From: Nitzschia sp. DOCU1
Taxonomy: Eukaryota > Bacillariophyta > Bacillariophyceae > Bacillariales > Bacillariaceae
Direction of reading: 5' to 3'
NCBI GenBank assembly: GCA_951394045.1
Contig: OX596001.1
Coordinates: 558,001-622,000, forward strand
Length of the DNA: 64,000 bases
Made by a program: the position numbers and the translations under genes. Of the stretch, positions 27,781 to 38,696 are shown in pieces. Below the pieces are notes generated by a model. That model was not told where the DNA came from, searched no databases, and saw nothing but the letters and a program-made list of their open reading frames with translations. How positions within the stretch are numbered: the stretch's first letter is position 1; every line of letters starts with the position of its first letter.

Positions 27781-29784
27781 ATGCCGGTGGATTTGGAGCA
27801 ATCCATTCCGATTTGTTGCGGGCTTGCCGCGTTGGGTGGCATTTTGGAGGTGCGTACAGTGTTTTTGTGTGTCGTGCTTGTGTGTGTTTACAAATCCATC
27901 TCACTTTTGTATAGGTCTTTGCTACGGCCGTCTTGGCGTATCCCGCGTCTCGGAGCGCCGAAGGCTATGAATGGACGGATCGACAACTCAAAGCTTGTTT
28001 AGCCGCAAACATTATCTTTCAAATTCTTGCGAGTATTGCAGGAAACTTGTGCGCGACATGGTTTGGACCCGTGGCGATTGGTGCGTATAAGGAGCAAAAG
28101 GACATCTTTCTCTCTGTTCGCTAGAATGCTGGCTCACTCCTGTTCGTTTTCGAAAGTCGGCCCCATTTTCTTTGCCGCTCAGCTCTTGGCCAATTTGGTA
28201 GTCTTTTGGATTGTGTTAGGTCTCGAAGCCTTTTCCAGAGAAATGCAAATTGGCACTTACGTGATTGTCGTGGCCGTGGTGTTGTTGATTGTCAATGGTC
28301 CCACTTCCCAAGATTATGGCGATCGTACCTTTCAGGACTTGATCACGGAATTCTATGCCATGATTTGGGCTTGCCTACTAGTAGGAGGCATGTTGGCCAC
28401 TGGCTTGGTTTTAGCCTTGGTCAACTTACACAAATCTAGTGCGTGGTTCAAATATACCGTCTTGTTGACGGCACGAGCCACGGCGTTTGCTTTGAACTTG
28501 AGTACTGGAAAAGCTTTGGTGTTGCCAACCAATCAATTTTGGTTGACCATGAATATTGTCGTCAAGATTGTCAGTGGCTCGATTTATACACACGCCATTG
28601 TCGTACAATCGACGGCCGTCGAACAAAAAGTCTTTGTGCCCATAAATGCTGCCTTTATAGTTTTGATTAATGCCTTGACGGGAATTATCATTTGGGAAGA
28701 TTGGAGAGTGGTTGCCAACTGGATTGGATATGTTTGCGTCTTTCTGTTGCTGGCGCTGGGGTGTGGATTATTGTTGGGAGACTTGGGTCTATTGCAAGAA
28801 TCGTCGCCCGAAACGTTCATGGGCGCGAGACCTTCGATGTTCTACAAGGAAAATCGAACCGACATGTTGGATCGGCTCAAACATTTTGGAAAACAAGAAC
28901 ATACCCTGTCCCAATTAGAGTCGGTGGATGAAGAAAAGTCTCCTACTCATAATCGCCGTAACAGTGACTTTGCCTTTGGCAGTCATCGGGAAGATCCCAA
29001 CATGCCATCGTCGAGCTTTCGTGGCACTCCGATGCGTCCGATCCGGCGCAACACAACTGCCATTTCTACCCCTGTCTCTCGACCGATGCGGAACAACTCG
29101 GCAGGGCGCTTGTCCATGTCGGATACCATGATGATGGGGTTTCCAAGTCCTGGGTTGAGAGAACGACGGCCAAGTCTGTTTAGTCCACCACGCAATCACC
29201 GAGTCGGTTGGGCGTCCGTCTATGAAGGAGCCGGGGCGACTTCCAATCGAAGTTCGGCCGTGGTTCACAGTCTCTTTATTCCTGGCACGGACTGTTCCGT
29301 GAATTCGACGCACAGCAATAGTCAGCATCAGCTACTGCCATCACCGACCCCACCGCCGCGTCCGAATATTGCCTTTCCGTTTTTACAGTTTTCCGAACGG
29401 AGTGATGCCGGAGACGAAGTGCCACCGGCACGTGTTTCCGATATTTCCAACACGAGCAATAATGGATCCGAACTTTTATCACCCCCTCATCAGGATACCA
29501 TTGTGCATAGCAATTCCCAATTGGAAAGTTTGCCGGAAGAAGTCGACGTGGAAGAGGTCAGCTCGGCGAGTATTACTTATGTGTATCCGGACGCACATTC
29601 TCCCCAACAAACGCCAGTGGTGGGGCCTCCTAGTAGGTCATTGATCGATCACGAAGATTTGGAGATGCATGGCAGTGTAGATGCTGCGGTTGACTCTGGT
29701 GCTTTGAATCCTGATGATAACGATGATAATGATGCTGAACACGATGAAGCGCCCCCCGCCACTAGGTTGGGAGAAGCAGTTTGA
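27781..29784 (+). CDS. NIPA-like multi-pass transporter with long cytosolic tail (three exons)
   Basis: The gene is joined here from 27781-27849, 27915-28080 and 28157-29784 (620 residues). Intron 1 (65 bp) is GTGCGT...TATAG in phase 0; intron 2 (76 bp) is GTGCGT...GAAAG and rejoins GGPVAI to VGPIFFAAQLLANLV, restoring one continuous membrane domain. About nine hydrophobic helices span residues 8-310 (FATAVLAYP, VIVVAVVLLIV, LLVGGMLATGLVLALV, VFVPINAAFIVLINALTGIIIW, CVFLLLALGCGLLLG). The order resembles NIPA/EamA-type transporters, of which NIPA members carry magnesium; transport specificity is inferred only weakly. The last 300 residues are Ser/Pro/Asn-rich and disordered with RRNSD and RPIRRN basic spots, likely phosphorylation sites. 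Confidence 0.82.
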
Positions 29785-31139
29785 AAAAACAGCGCGACTC
29801 AATCTTTGGGCAGTCCTGGACGTATTGCCATCTTTTGGAGTTATACGAGACACGGAAACCAGTTCCAGGGCAGCCATGTACCAGCCTTTCCTAGTGCGTG
29901 GGTTTGGGGGTTTGAAATGTGTTCCACAGCTTGAGACTTTACAGTCCCTACGAAGTTAGTCGATGATCTGCTTGTGGAATACCGTGGCGATCATCTTTCG
30001 GGATGTAGAGTCTATTACGTTACGACTGTGCACGTTTTGCGAGGTGCATCTCGGTGGGACAAGTTACTCGCAACCTTCGAACCACTAGTACCAGCTTTCG
30101 AGTAGCTACTGCTGCGATTAAGAGATGTTGCAAATCCTTGAGAGCAAGAACGGCAGGATCACGCTCATGCGTTGCAAGAAATTGGTAGTCTCCTACTACC
30201 GGTCTAGAGAATACCAAATAGCCAATTACATTTGACCAACAGGAGCTTCAAACTAGTTATTCGCTTGCCTTTAGTGCCACATTCAACTTTAATGAGTCAG
30301 TAATTGCTGACTTTGTAGAACGGCCCAACTTTTCCCTCGACGGTCCCAGCTAGAGTATTACCTGTAGTGCCGATGGGACCCTACTACTTGGGTACTAGAG
30401 TAGTAGAAGAAGACTGTAGATAGGCAATGGCCAGCCTTTGGCACCTCGTTCTGCTAGCAATTGCAGCGGTAACTGGACGCTACATAGCGGGTTGTTACCA
30501 TAAAACCTCCACATGTGTGTTGATCCGCTCGTAGCTAGGTAGGTATTTTGTTACGTACCACAGCTTCTTGTTTCTGCCGCTATTCGATGATGATGTGGCC
30601 ACCATTCGTTCTGTTGAGGTTGAGTTAATTGCGTCTGTCTTTTCAGATACTAATTAAAGAATACGGAGGCATTAATCCTAGGATTCCATATGCAGGGATA
30701 TTTATTCTCTAGAATCCGAGGCTCCCATTACTGTAGTTTTTCTCTAGTGATTCAAAATTTCGGGACATTTGGCATAACAATCAAACGAAACCATTAAGTA
30801 CGTACTCATCCCCAGAATTGTCCTTTCTCCGCGGACGCGACCAAAATGGTTATATTGAAGTTCCACAAACCGAATCATTCAGAGCGTTTCACATAAGAAG
30901 CCGCCGACCGGCAAAACTCTGGCTTCGCCACGACGCTCTTTTTGTAGAAAATGGTTCACTGTGCATCCAGTACGTGGAAACTGTCATGATAGCAATCAAT
31001 CGTTGTTGGCCCGAAATAGCGCCGACAGAAAAGGCTACAGTACACCGTAATGACAACGCGGAAAACGCCGAAAAAAGCGTGTTTGATGCTCCCGAGAGCA
31101 AACAATCACAAAACTCTTCCGACGTTGTCGTAAAAGTAG
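29785..31139. other. intergenic, no gene seen
   Basis: About 1.35 kb between two genes on the same strand. It has CTACTA-type runs and a GTAGGTAGGTA tract near 30535. Frames at 30020-30217 (-) and 30818-31159 (+) have no recognised features. No repeat above background was seen. Confidence 0.45.
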
Positions 31140-31841
31140 ATGCAACGTTCGGCTCCTGACAACACGCGGGTCCAACCGCAGTTGTTATCATTGCTCAGCG
31201 GCCCCACTATGATACACAGATCTGGCAATCCCTTTGACATGGATAGTTCTCGGAATCGACCAGGAGGTTATTTGTTTCCTACAAACCAGCTCCCGATGAT
31301 GGGGCTGGCAGGTTTTGGACCGATGGGGCAGTTCCCCCCGCAGCGTGTTCAGGGATCTCTTCACAATGCCATATCGTCTCCAGGGATACAGTCACATTTG
31401 AGTCTTCTTTCCGAAATGGCGCTTATGGATAGCAGCAAACGTGGGGCATCAGGGGAACTCCAGAAGATTGATGCAAAACGACAAAAAATGGCGTCCTCGG
31501 AACCGTCAGGCTTGAAGGATAACCCAGTGCTAATGGAGCGGCTATCGGCAATGAGTGGGGGTTTTCCGATGCCAAAGTGGGCAGGCATCAAGAAGGTTTC
31601 TCAGGGGGGAAATGGGGCGGATGGTTCTTCACACGAGACAGCAAAAAAGGTTTTTCCAAAGCACGGGGCATTTCCAATGCCGGCCCTGAAAGACGGTAGA
31701 ACCAAGACAATGTCAAATTTATCTTTGCGATCATTCCGAGAACTTTGGAAAGAAACTGATATGGATCTAAGAGAGGAAGTTCTAGCAAGACGATTGGAAC
31801 GAGCTTCACTCAAAATCTCAAGCCTGAAACGAGCGTCGTAA
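31140..31841 (+). CDS. hypothetical protein, Met/Pro/Gly-rich with basic C-terminal helix
   Basis: A 233-residue protein starting at ATG 31140 (a second in-frame ATG is MIHRSG at residue 24). The first 100 residues are disordered (GLAGFGPMGQFPPQR). KKIDAKRQK-type basic residues follow. The motif GGFPMP / GAFPMP occurs twice (about residues 140 and 178). The C-terminus is a charged helix (SLRSFRELWKETDMDLREEV and RLERASLKI). Composition suggests a nuclear protein. No family recognised. The coding frame is supported by length and by the repeated FPMP motif. Confidence 0.65.
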   Translation: MQRSAPDNTRVQPQLLSLLSGPTMIHRSGNPFDMDSSRNRPGGYLFPTNQLPMMGLAGFGPMGQFPPQRVQGSLHNAISSPGIQSHLSLLSEMALMDSSKRGASGELQKIDAKRQKMASSEPSGLKDNPVLMERLSAMSGGFPMPKWAGIKKVSQGGNGADGSSHETAKKVFPKHGAFPMPALKDGRTKTMSNLSLRSFRELWKETDMDLREEVLARRLERASLKISSLKRAS

Positions 31842-33101
31842 GAAGGACGGGGAAACATTGTATATACCCATTTTTGGTCCATGTTATCTATTCACGACGA
31901 ACACGCTGTAGTTTATAAATAATAGAGGCTGCCAACGTTATCATGTTTCTACCATTAGCTACCGGTAGGTTGCCGATCGGTAGTACTACCTTCGATAGAG
32001 AGGGTGATAGCCATCGAAACTACGAGACGTTCCGGCCAGTCCGCGTTCCGCCGGCTTTCTGTCCCTCGCGGAACAAAAGGATGATGATGAACATTCCTTC
32101 GTATTGCACCACATCGACATTGAAAAAAGACGAATGAAAATACCGTTCTACGATTCAACAATGGCATAAATAGGAAGAACGGCAGATTCGGGGCTTGAAG
32201 TGAATTAAGTGAAATATGATGCTGCGTAGTGTGTAATACGTGCAGAAGACAAATAAGTCTACCAGATCTACTCGGAACAATACTTTTATCAATCAGCATC
32301 TGCTCAATGAGAACTATGGTTGCGAGTGTCGCGGAAAACGGCCAATTCGCTCTATGCGTGCGTCATCGTGGGGATCCGACGTTGGACGGTGGATGGAAGT
32401 TTGGATGGGCTGCTGCAGACGCTTCAACGTTGGCAATGAGAGGGTTGTCGTTTTGATAGAGTAGGGCGAGCAAAAGTTTAAACTCAGAGTTGAAGGCACC
32501 CTCGCCCCTTTGCGTCCATCATTTCTGTGGTTGAAGTGACGGGAATAGGACAATCATGATCGTCAGATGCAAGAAAGATTAGAGTTATCACATGCCGATG
32601 CACTTGGGGGCGAGGAAACAATATCCTGCCCGCACTTTGACCTGAGTTTTGTTTTTATCGTTCCCAGCATTCAACATGCCGCCAGTGACCAAAAGATTCT
32701 GACACCAGCAGACGACTAGAGAAGTCGGAAGGACTTATACTAAATATCCGTCTTTAGCAAGTGGGATATATAGACGAGATCAGGGAGATGGTAGTGGAGA
32801 GCAGCCGGCCAAAATACGAAACGTTCCATAGTATTGTTCCCGCATGCAACAACATAGAATTGTCATGCTATATCGTGTCAGCGAGCAAAAGTTTCCGGCG
32901 CCGGTAGCCACGGCGGCGGCAAGAGAAGTTGAACGATGGACCTCTACTATGTAATTCTTGGGGAGCGCTGAAGGATATCAACGAGGCCGGGTTGACTGTT
33001 GAATACCGACACTTTCAGTGTGTACCCCAAAGATAATATGCGGATGTCGCCGAACAAAGTGTTTGTCATTTCTTCTTGGTTGATTTTTGACAACCTGTTT
33101 T
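31842..33101. other. intergenic with dispersed short motifs
   Basis: About 1.26 kb. TACCGGTA occurs at 31960, and GCGAGCAAAAGTTT occurs twice (32466-32479 and 32881-32894). Short overlapping frames around 32229-32553 on both strands are not supported. No gene recognised. Confidence 0.5.
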
Positions 33102-33985
33102 TTATTTTTTGCGAGGGGGGTTGAGGACAGCGGAATTCATCGGTTCGACTGTTTCAGAAGACGAGACAACTTCAAATTTGTAGCCTTCCTCTTCGCGTTG
33201 GCGTAGCGAATCCATCTCAACAGCCGTCGGATCTCGGGTAAGTCGAATGACCCGATCCTTGGACTGTTCTCGTATGTCAGTGATCGCATCAAGAATCTTC
33301 ATATCGCCACCCTCAGATTGCATGCAAAAATTTCCAGGGATCGCAATTCTGGTTCACGGCCGCGAACTTTTTTGAGTTCTTTGAACTTGACGAGCTGCAT
33401 GGTGTAGCACGGCGCAATCTGTCCAACGGTAAGAGTTTGAAAAAGATGCATCGGATCGGACGAGCTGCGAAAGAAGGTGGCTTGGACCGTCATTTTCTCG
33501 TCACGAGCTTCCTGATATTGTCCCGCCCAGCCCCACAACCCATTGCACTCGGATTCAATTTGTTTCAGCCTTGGAGCAAATCTCCTCAAGGCAAACATAT
33601 GCGAGTATTCTTCAACAGGAAACACCAACAATCGGCAGAGATTCTTCCCTGGAGGAGACTTCGTCTCGGCAAAATTTTTCACTTCACTCGTTATGAAAGA
33701 AGCAACGCCAGCTGCTGACAGTCGTGGTGGGCACACAACAATTTCATTCTTGCTTTGCTTTGCAAATGGATAAAGGTTCTTCTTGACGATGATGTCATCA
33801 ATCCATTTTTGAGTTGCCTTTTCGGCTTCCTTGAAATAGGAAGATGGCGCCTTACGAGGAATGCTAGAGGACAAGAACGATCGAAGGACATCTCTGCTGC
33901 TACACGTAGTATGAGAGCGACCCATCCAAACAGGCCGGAATGCTCCAAGAGAACGCGCTGCAACGCTATGGGCAACAAGGCTCAT
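33102..33985 (-). CDS. DUF1415-like protein, probably organellar, 3' end split
   Basis: The frame from ATG 33985 runs to a stop at 33299 (228 residues). The N-terminus is Arg/Ser-rich and amphipathic (VAHSVAARSLGAFRPVW), suggesting a mitochondrial presequence. KWIDDIIVKKNLYPFAKQ corresponds to the W-x-x-x-V-I-x-x-N-L-C-P-F-A core of DUF1415, with Cys replaced by Tyr. LCRLLVFPVEEYSHMF and DPMHLFQTLTVGQ fit the later strands. A second frame, 33102-33311, continues with GGDMKILDAITDIREQ and a charged tail. A 56-bp GTTCGC...CTGAG segment (33312-33367) would join them in phase 0 to give 275 residues; an 80-bp alternative donor exists. The first part is well supported, the join is uncertain. Confidence 0.6.
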
Positions 33986-34719
33986 GGTACGATGAGAACC
34001 AATAGGAAAGTTTTCGCAACGGTCAGATCCAGATATGCAGTAGTTTGACTAAACTTCTTCCGACGGTCCTTGCCTTCCTGTGGTGGTGGCAGCGGCTACT
34101 GCTGTTTCTGTTTAGTGGCTTTGTATCCCTGTGATACGACAGCTGTGTTGTACCATTGGGCTCTCTCTCTCTCTCTACGCGGCGAAACTTTCATCGAGCG
34201 AATGAATCGCGTGCACTCGGACGATTTTTCAAAACCAGTGAGATTTCAGATTTTCATGTAGCCCAAACATGCCAAAGTCTTGCAAGCTGAAAAAATCTCC
34301 TCGGAAGAAGCCAGCCGACGCGCTATGTTCGAATTCGAAAGCGGTGCGTCTAGAAGTGCCAATAATAGGGCAGGTGCAAATAATAGAAGAAGAGCTGATG
34401 CATTGCTAGCAATGTTTTCCTCGTTTTTGACCCACGTTCTTATATGAGGACCACGGGTCGCCTGGAAAGCAAGTGGCGGGTATCTAGCCTCGTGATCGGT
34501 TGGTCAAAGAACCAAAGTATTTGTCTCTCGAAACTGAAGATAAAATGCCTTCGTTTGCACAAATTGGAAGAAAACACGAGCTTTGGAGCACGGTATAGTC
34601 GCCAAGTGGCACTCTAGAGCTAGAAAGTAGAGTTACAACTCTTTAGCAGAAGACTAGGATTCACCATACTAAAACGATGTCCAAGGTTCTAGCAAAAAAA
34701 TGGCTGGTATCAACAAGTA
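33986..34719. other. intergenic, no gene seen
   Basis: 734 bp holding a (CT)n microsatellite at about 34160-34177 and otherwise no recognised feature. Confidence 0.5.
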
Positions 34720-35794
34720 TCAATCCGTGATCTTTATGACACCGGTGTTGCCGTCTACCGAAACCTTCATTCCAGACTTTAGGTCCGCCATATTGATGCA
34801 GCTCACACCCGGCACGCCATACTCTCGTGCGCAGAGGGCACCGTGCTGCAGAACACCTCCCACTTGCAGAATGACTGCCGAGCAGCCAATGAAGAGAGGT
34901 GTCCAGGCAGGATCCGTTACTACTGTCGCCAGTATATCTCCCTTGTTCAACTTCTCGCGTGGAGTAGAGAGGATCTTCACAGTACCCGTGGCAACTCCAG
35001 GTGAAATGGGCATACCAACGAGTGTGCCTGGCTCCTGTTGTTCTTTGATGTTAGCCTTCAGAATTCGACATCGCGAGTCGACTAGAAAGGGGCATACCGT
35101 CGCCTGTTTTGCCCTCAAATATTGCTCTTTTCTAGGTCCAATAAGAGCCCTGAGATCGAGCGATGAATCGGAGAGTCCCTTATCGACTTCATCCATCTTG
35201 AGGTGGAAAATATCCCCGGCCTCGTCTAGTCGCCCAGTCTTCAGTAGTTGCGTTTCGCATGCCATGACACCGGCACGGACGGCGCTAGTAATTTCAGACA
35301 AGAAGAGCTTTGGTGCATTCCTGATCCACATGATATGATCAAGCGCCTGGTTCCTCTCCTGGATGGCCTTTACTGAGCTCCTCAGACAGGTTGCACTCGA
35401 CGCTGCTTCCCTTAGTTACCTCACTTGTGCCTCCTGTCGCCTCTGGCGTGCTTTGATCATGGCTTCCTCTGGATCGTGGACTCTAGGTCCAGCGCTGTGA
35501 CTGCTCCGAGGTCAACGGCAGTGTCTTTGCCATCGCCTTGATTTTCTCTGGAGCCTTCTCGTCGGTGGCATCCGGCTGTGAAAGCAGCAGCGTCCACTCC
35601 TTGCTCGCCGAGACAGCCTCGGACCATGGTCGAAAGAAGGCCGTTGTCAGAACCAGGCCAGCAGGGACGTGTTCACTGCCAAAGGTGCGGCGGAGTCGTC
35701 GCAGGCCCAAGGCTTTGCCACCGACATTGATGGCCGATGCTGCTGTCAGAGGGCCGTCAGAGTCCTCAGAAAGGGAGAGCACCAGCGGCAACAT
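34720..35794 (-). pseudogene. relic of a PEP-synthase/PPDK-like phosphotransferase gene
   Basis: Two pieces of one family lie in order on the minus strand. 35483-35794 (103 codons) reads INVGGKALGLRRLRRTF and HVPAGLVLTTAFFRPW, the very N-terminus of the PPDK/PEP-synthase ATP-binding domain. 34720-35331 (203 codons) reads LDEAGDIFHLKMDEV, GMPISPGVATGTVKIL and GGVLQHGALCAREYGVPGV, the linker and the swivelling phosphohistidine domain with the catalytic His codon at 34843-34845. A full enzyme has roughly 800-900 residues, so about 500 residues of the ATP-grasp region are missing, and the 150 bp between the pieces contain stops. It is most likely a gene broken by internal deletion. Separate expression of the C-terminal piece is possible but less likely. 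Confidence 0.75.
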
Positions 35795-36219
35795 AATTCG
35801 TCCTGGTTGGCTTGGCGATTTGAACCGATAAAGCCGCTCCGAGAAGGGTTATAATACTTGTAGACGAGGGCAAGCATTTTTATGATGGACTTTGGAACAT
35901 GTGTTCAGATTGGATCTTTTGCGACCTTCCGTGTTTTAATCATGGTGGAGCACGATAGCAAAGAATGCGAACATGCTCCGGCCGCGCGTGCCAGCGCCGT
36001 CATTACGAGGTCCTCGAAAGCCCGAGGTCTAAATTAGCTCGTCCGACAAAACCGCGGGTCAGCTCGTTCCGAGTGCGGGTCTGACCGCCCGCGAAAAATT
36101 GCGAAATTTTCAACCAAAAGGCGGTCATAAAACCAAATCCTCTCTTTTGTGGGAGCAAGTGATAGTTCATTGCTCTATGTATTGCAAACCTCATCTGAAA
36201 GCACCCTATTTTCCGTGTC
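35795..36219. other. intergenic with an imperfect GC-rich inverted repeat
   Basis: 425 bp. Around 36051-36092, CGCGGGTCAG is followed by CTGACCGCCCGCG, an imperfect stem with a loop of about 20 bases. It lies about 130 bp upstream of the next start codon. No gene seen. Confidence 0.45.
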
Positions 36220-37977
36220 ATGCAACCATCACCCAGCGACCTTGCCAAGAAATCGACTTCGGATGACGATGATGATCAGCAAACCCGCAGCTCTACCATT
36301 CCGGATGACGGCCAGACACTCAACATTACACTTCCATCATCGTCTTCTGCCGTCTATAAGAGCGATACCGGGTTTCTTGGGGCTTCAGCCGCTTATAGGC
36401 ACGAGAACCTTGGCAATTTGAGCTTTGGGTAAGTAAGGAGTTTTTCTTTTGCCTTGTTACTCAAGGCAGCGATTGTTGTTTGGTAAAATGTGACATCTCA
36501 CCAATTTCTGCCTTTCAGAAGTGCACAGTTGCTTCAGCCTCCTAGTGCCGGGGGTGGCTTTTCAGACTCTCAGAGCGCCCCCTACGTTCCTAAGAGCAGT
36601 GATTTGAAGAGGGATGAGAACGAAGTCGAGGAAAGCCTTGGGGCTTCCGCCACGTATAGGCGCGCGATATCTCCCCAATTTTCACTTTTCGGAAGTGGTG
36701 AGCCGTTGCTTCCGTCTCCTGACTTTCAGAAAGATTTGATAAAACCCGAACCAGAAAAAGGACCAAGCGTTCATGGCTGGGATGCCAAGGGGGCCACACT
36801 AGCCGAGCTTCCTCTATTTTTCCCTGCCGATCTGGCCAAGCTCGAACTCCCCCGCGGCGATTTCCCTGAATTGTTGAGAAGGATCCAATTGTTTTTGAAA
36901 GAAAACTCCATCCAAGCATCATTTGAGAACGTCCCGGCCTCGGCCAAACTCCAAACGACGGACCGAGTGGAGTTTCGGATTAAATTTTGGGCGGCCCGCG
37001 ATCCCGAGAAGTTGATTGTGGACATTCAACGTATACGGGGTGATCAAATCAAGTTTGGTCGTGTCCTTCGGCAGCTTTTGGCCGTAGCCAGGGGAGACAG
37101 GGAACCAGAACCTCATCAGGAATTGAATATCATGCCCGTCGAATTGGACTTGAGCAAGATTAGAGGATTGCAAGCCGACGCCGAGCAAATGGCTCCCTTT
37201 GAAGACGCGGTACCATCGGAGAGCAGTGCCATTGCGTCGGTAGTGCACATGATATATCAATCTTTGACGAGCAAAAGTTTCGGGGACCGCACTACTGGTT
37301 TGGAGGTTTATGTCAATCTTACCGACACGGGGAAAACAATGATATCGGCCGCCCGCCAAGGCACCCTCATCCTTTTGCAGCGACAAGCTCCTCTTGCGGA
37401 TTCTGCGGAAGAACAAGAAAAGCTTGTCGGAGAATGCGAAGAAATCCAAAGCATTATCTTTCATATTTTGCAAAACGGTTGCTTTCAAGGCGACGAGGAA
37501 ATGCGTAAGCTCCTTGATGCTTCGGCTGGCGGATTGTTTGAAAGTGCCACGACGGAGCCTACCAAGACTGGCAAGCGCAAGCGAGGGCAATACGAAGAGG
37601 CTATGATGGGCAGTACGCACAAAGTGTTGACCGCTCTAGTGAATTCATTGGAGACTATTTCCTTGGACCAGTCGTTGGAACCCAAATCTATACTCGAAGA
37701 TTTCCTACTGCAATTCAAACAGTTGACGGAAGCCGACGTTTATACTCCTCTTGGGAAGCTTATCGATGGGTGTGACGATGAAATGGCGGTGGCGTATTTG
37801 GCCTGCAAGGCCATGCGTTTGTTGTTGGAGCTCTCCCGGGAGGCATCCTTTATGGAACAGATCAAAGCCGATGAAAGAGCTGTGGGCTCTGTGAGAAAGG
37901 CTGTCACTACGGGAGCATCATGTCATGCCCTGCTCGAAACCGAAGCCAAAAAGCTACTAGCATGCATTGAAGCATAA
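36220..37977 (+). CDS. two-exon protein with ARM-like C-terminal helices, unknown function
   Basis: Exons 36220-36428 and 36519-37977 are joined across a 90-bp intron with canonical GTAAGT...TTTCAG ends; the split Gly codon is restored. The product has 555 residues. The N-terminus is disordered and holds a duplicated motif: GFLGASAAYRHENLGNLSFGSAQLL and SLGASATYRRAISPQFSLFGSGEPLL (about residues 45-75 and 100-135). The middle (ENSIQASFENVPASAK, VEFRIKFWAARD, LIVDIQRIRGDQIKFGRVL) looks like a small alpha/beta domain with a VDIQR-GD pattern. The C-terminal 250 residues are armadillo-like helices (IASVVHMIYQSL, LVGECEEIQSIIFHIL, YLACKAMRLLLELSREASF). The region KTGKRKRGQ could be a nuclear signal. 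No firm family. Confidence 0.8.
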
Positions 37978-38010
37978 TATACATGCTTATTCTATCTGCT
38001 ACGACGCCGA

Positions 38011-38172
38011 ATGGAACATGGCAGCAGGATGGTACTGAAAGGCGGCGTTTATTCGGGAACTGCTCAAAGTGGCAAAGACGTGCCACAAGATTGGAACGAG
38101 GCAGTGGAATGGTGCAGCTATGTGCTGGACAAGGGAAATGCTGAAACCTTGAACCGTCTCGTTGGATTTTGA
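38011..38172 (+). pseudogene. possible Sel1-repeat remnant
   Basis: A 53-codon frame begins 33 bp after the preceding gene. It reads GGVYSGTAQSGKDVPQDWNE and AVEWCSYVLDKGNAETLNRL, which fits the Sel1 pattern Y-x-x-G-x-x-V-x-x-D-x-x-x-A-x-x-W-x-x-x-A-x-x-G-x-x-x-A-x-x-x-L over one repeat. A functional Sel1 protein has several repeats, so this would be a fragment. It may be chance; confidence is low. Confidence 0.3.
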
Positions 38173-38696
38173 TCTCCCCGGCATCGAAGCTAAGATACAT
38201 GATCATTCTATAACTTTAGGCGGACGTCGCTACATAAGTACTTCTCTTGTAGCACTCTAGTAGGAGCGCGCTTCGTCGTCCAGGTTGAGCAGCTCCGACG
38301 GTAGTACGCCTCTCTACAAAGAAACACAAAGGTCCGAGATGCAAAAGGTTGGTCGTACTATCACACGATCCTTTATGATGCACCTTAAAGTGATAGTACT
38401 CGTAATTACCTCTACGGTTCTACCGGCACTTCATTTAGCGTTTCGGGGTAGAGACGGCGGGATCTCCGGGATGCCAAGCGAAGTGGAAATATCATCATCG
38501 CTATTCTTCTGTACAGGTCCATATAATTTCTATGATACCTCGCATAAATGTTGGAAAACGTGTTCGCCGGGCCCAGGCATCATCTGAAGGTGCGACCAGC
38601 CGGCGAGGCGGGAACGAGAACAGTTCTTCGTTGGAATTACTTATGGAAATAGAAGCCTCAGTCATTTTCGGTGGGCTTGCGTAAGCGGAGCGAATC
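38173..38696. other. intergenic, no clear gene
   Basis: About 520 bp. A 100-codon frame (38285-38587) begins at a non-ATG codon and ends FFCTGPYNFYDTSHKCWKTC, faintly like the cysteine-spaced segments of secreted diatom proteins, but it is too short and isolated to accept. Confidence 0.4.
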
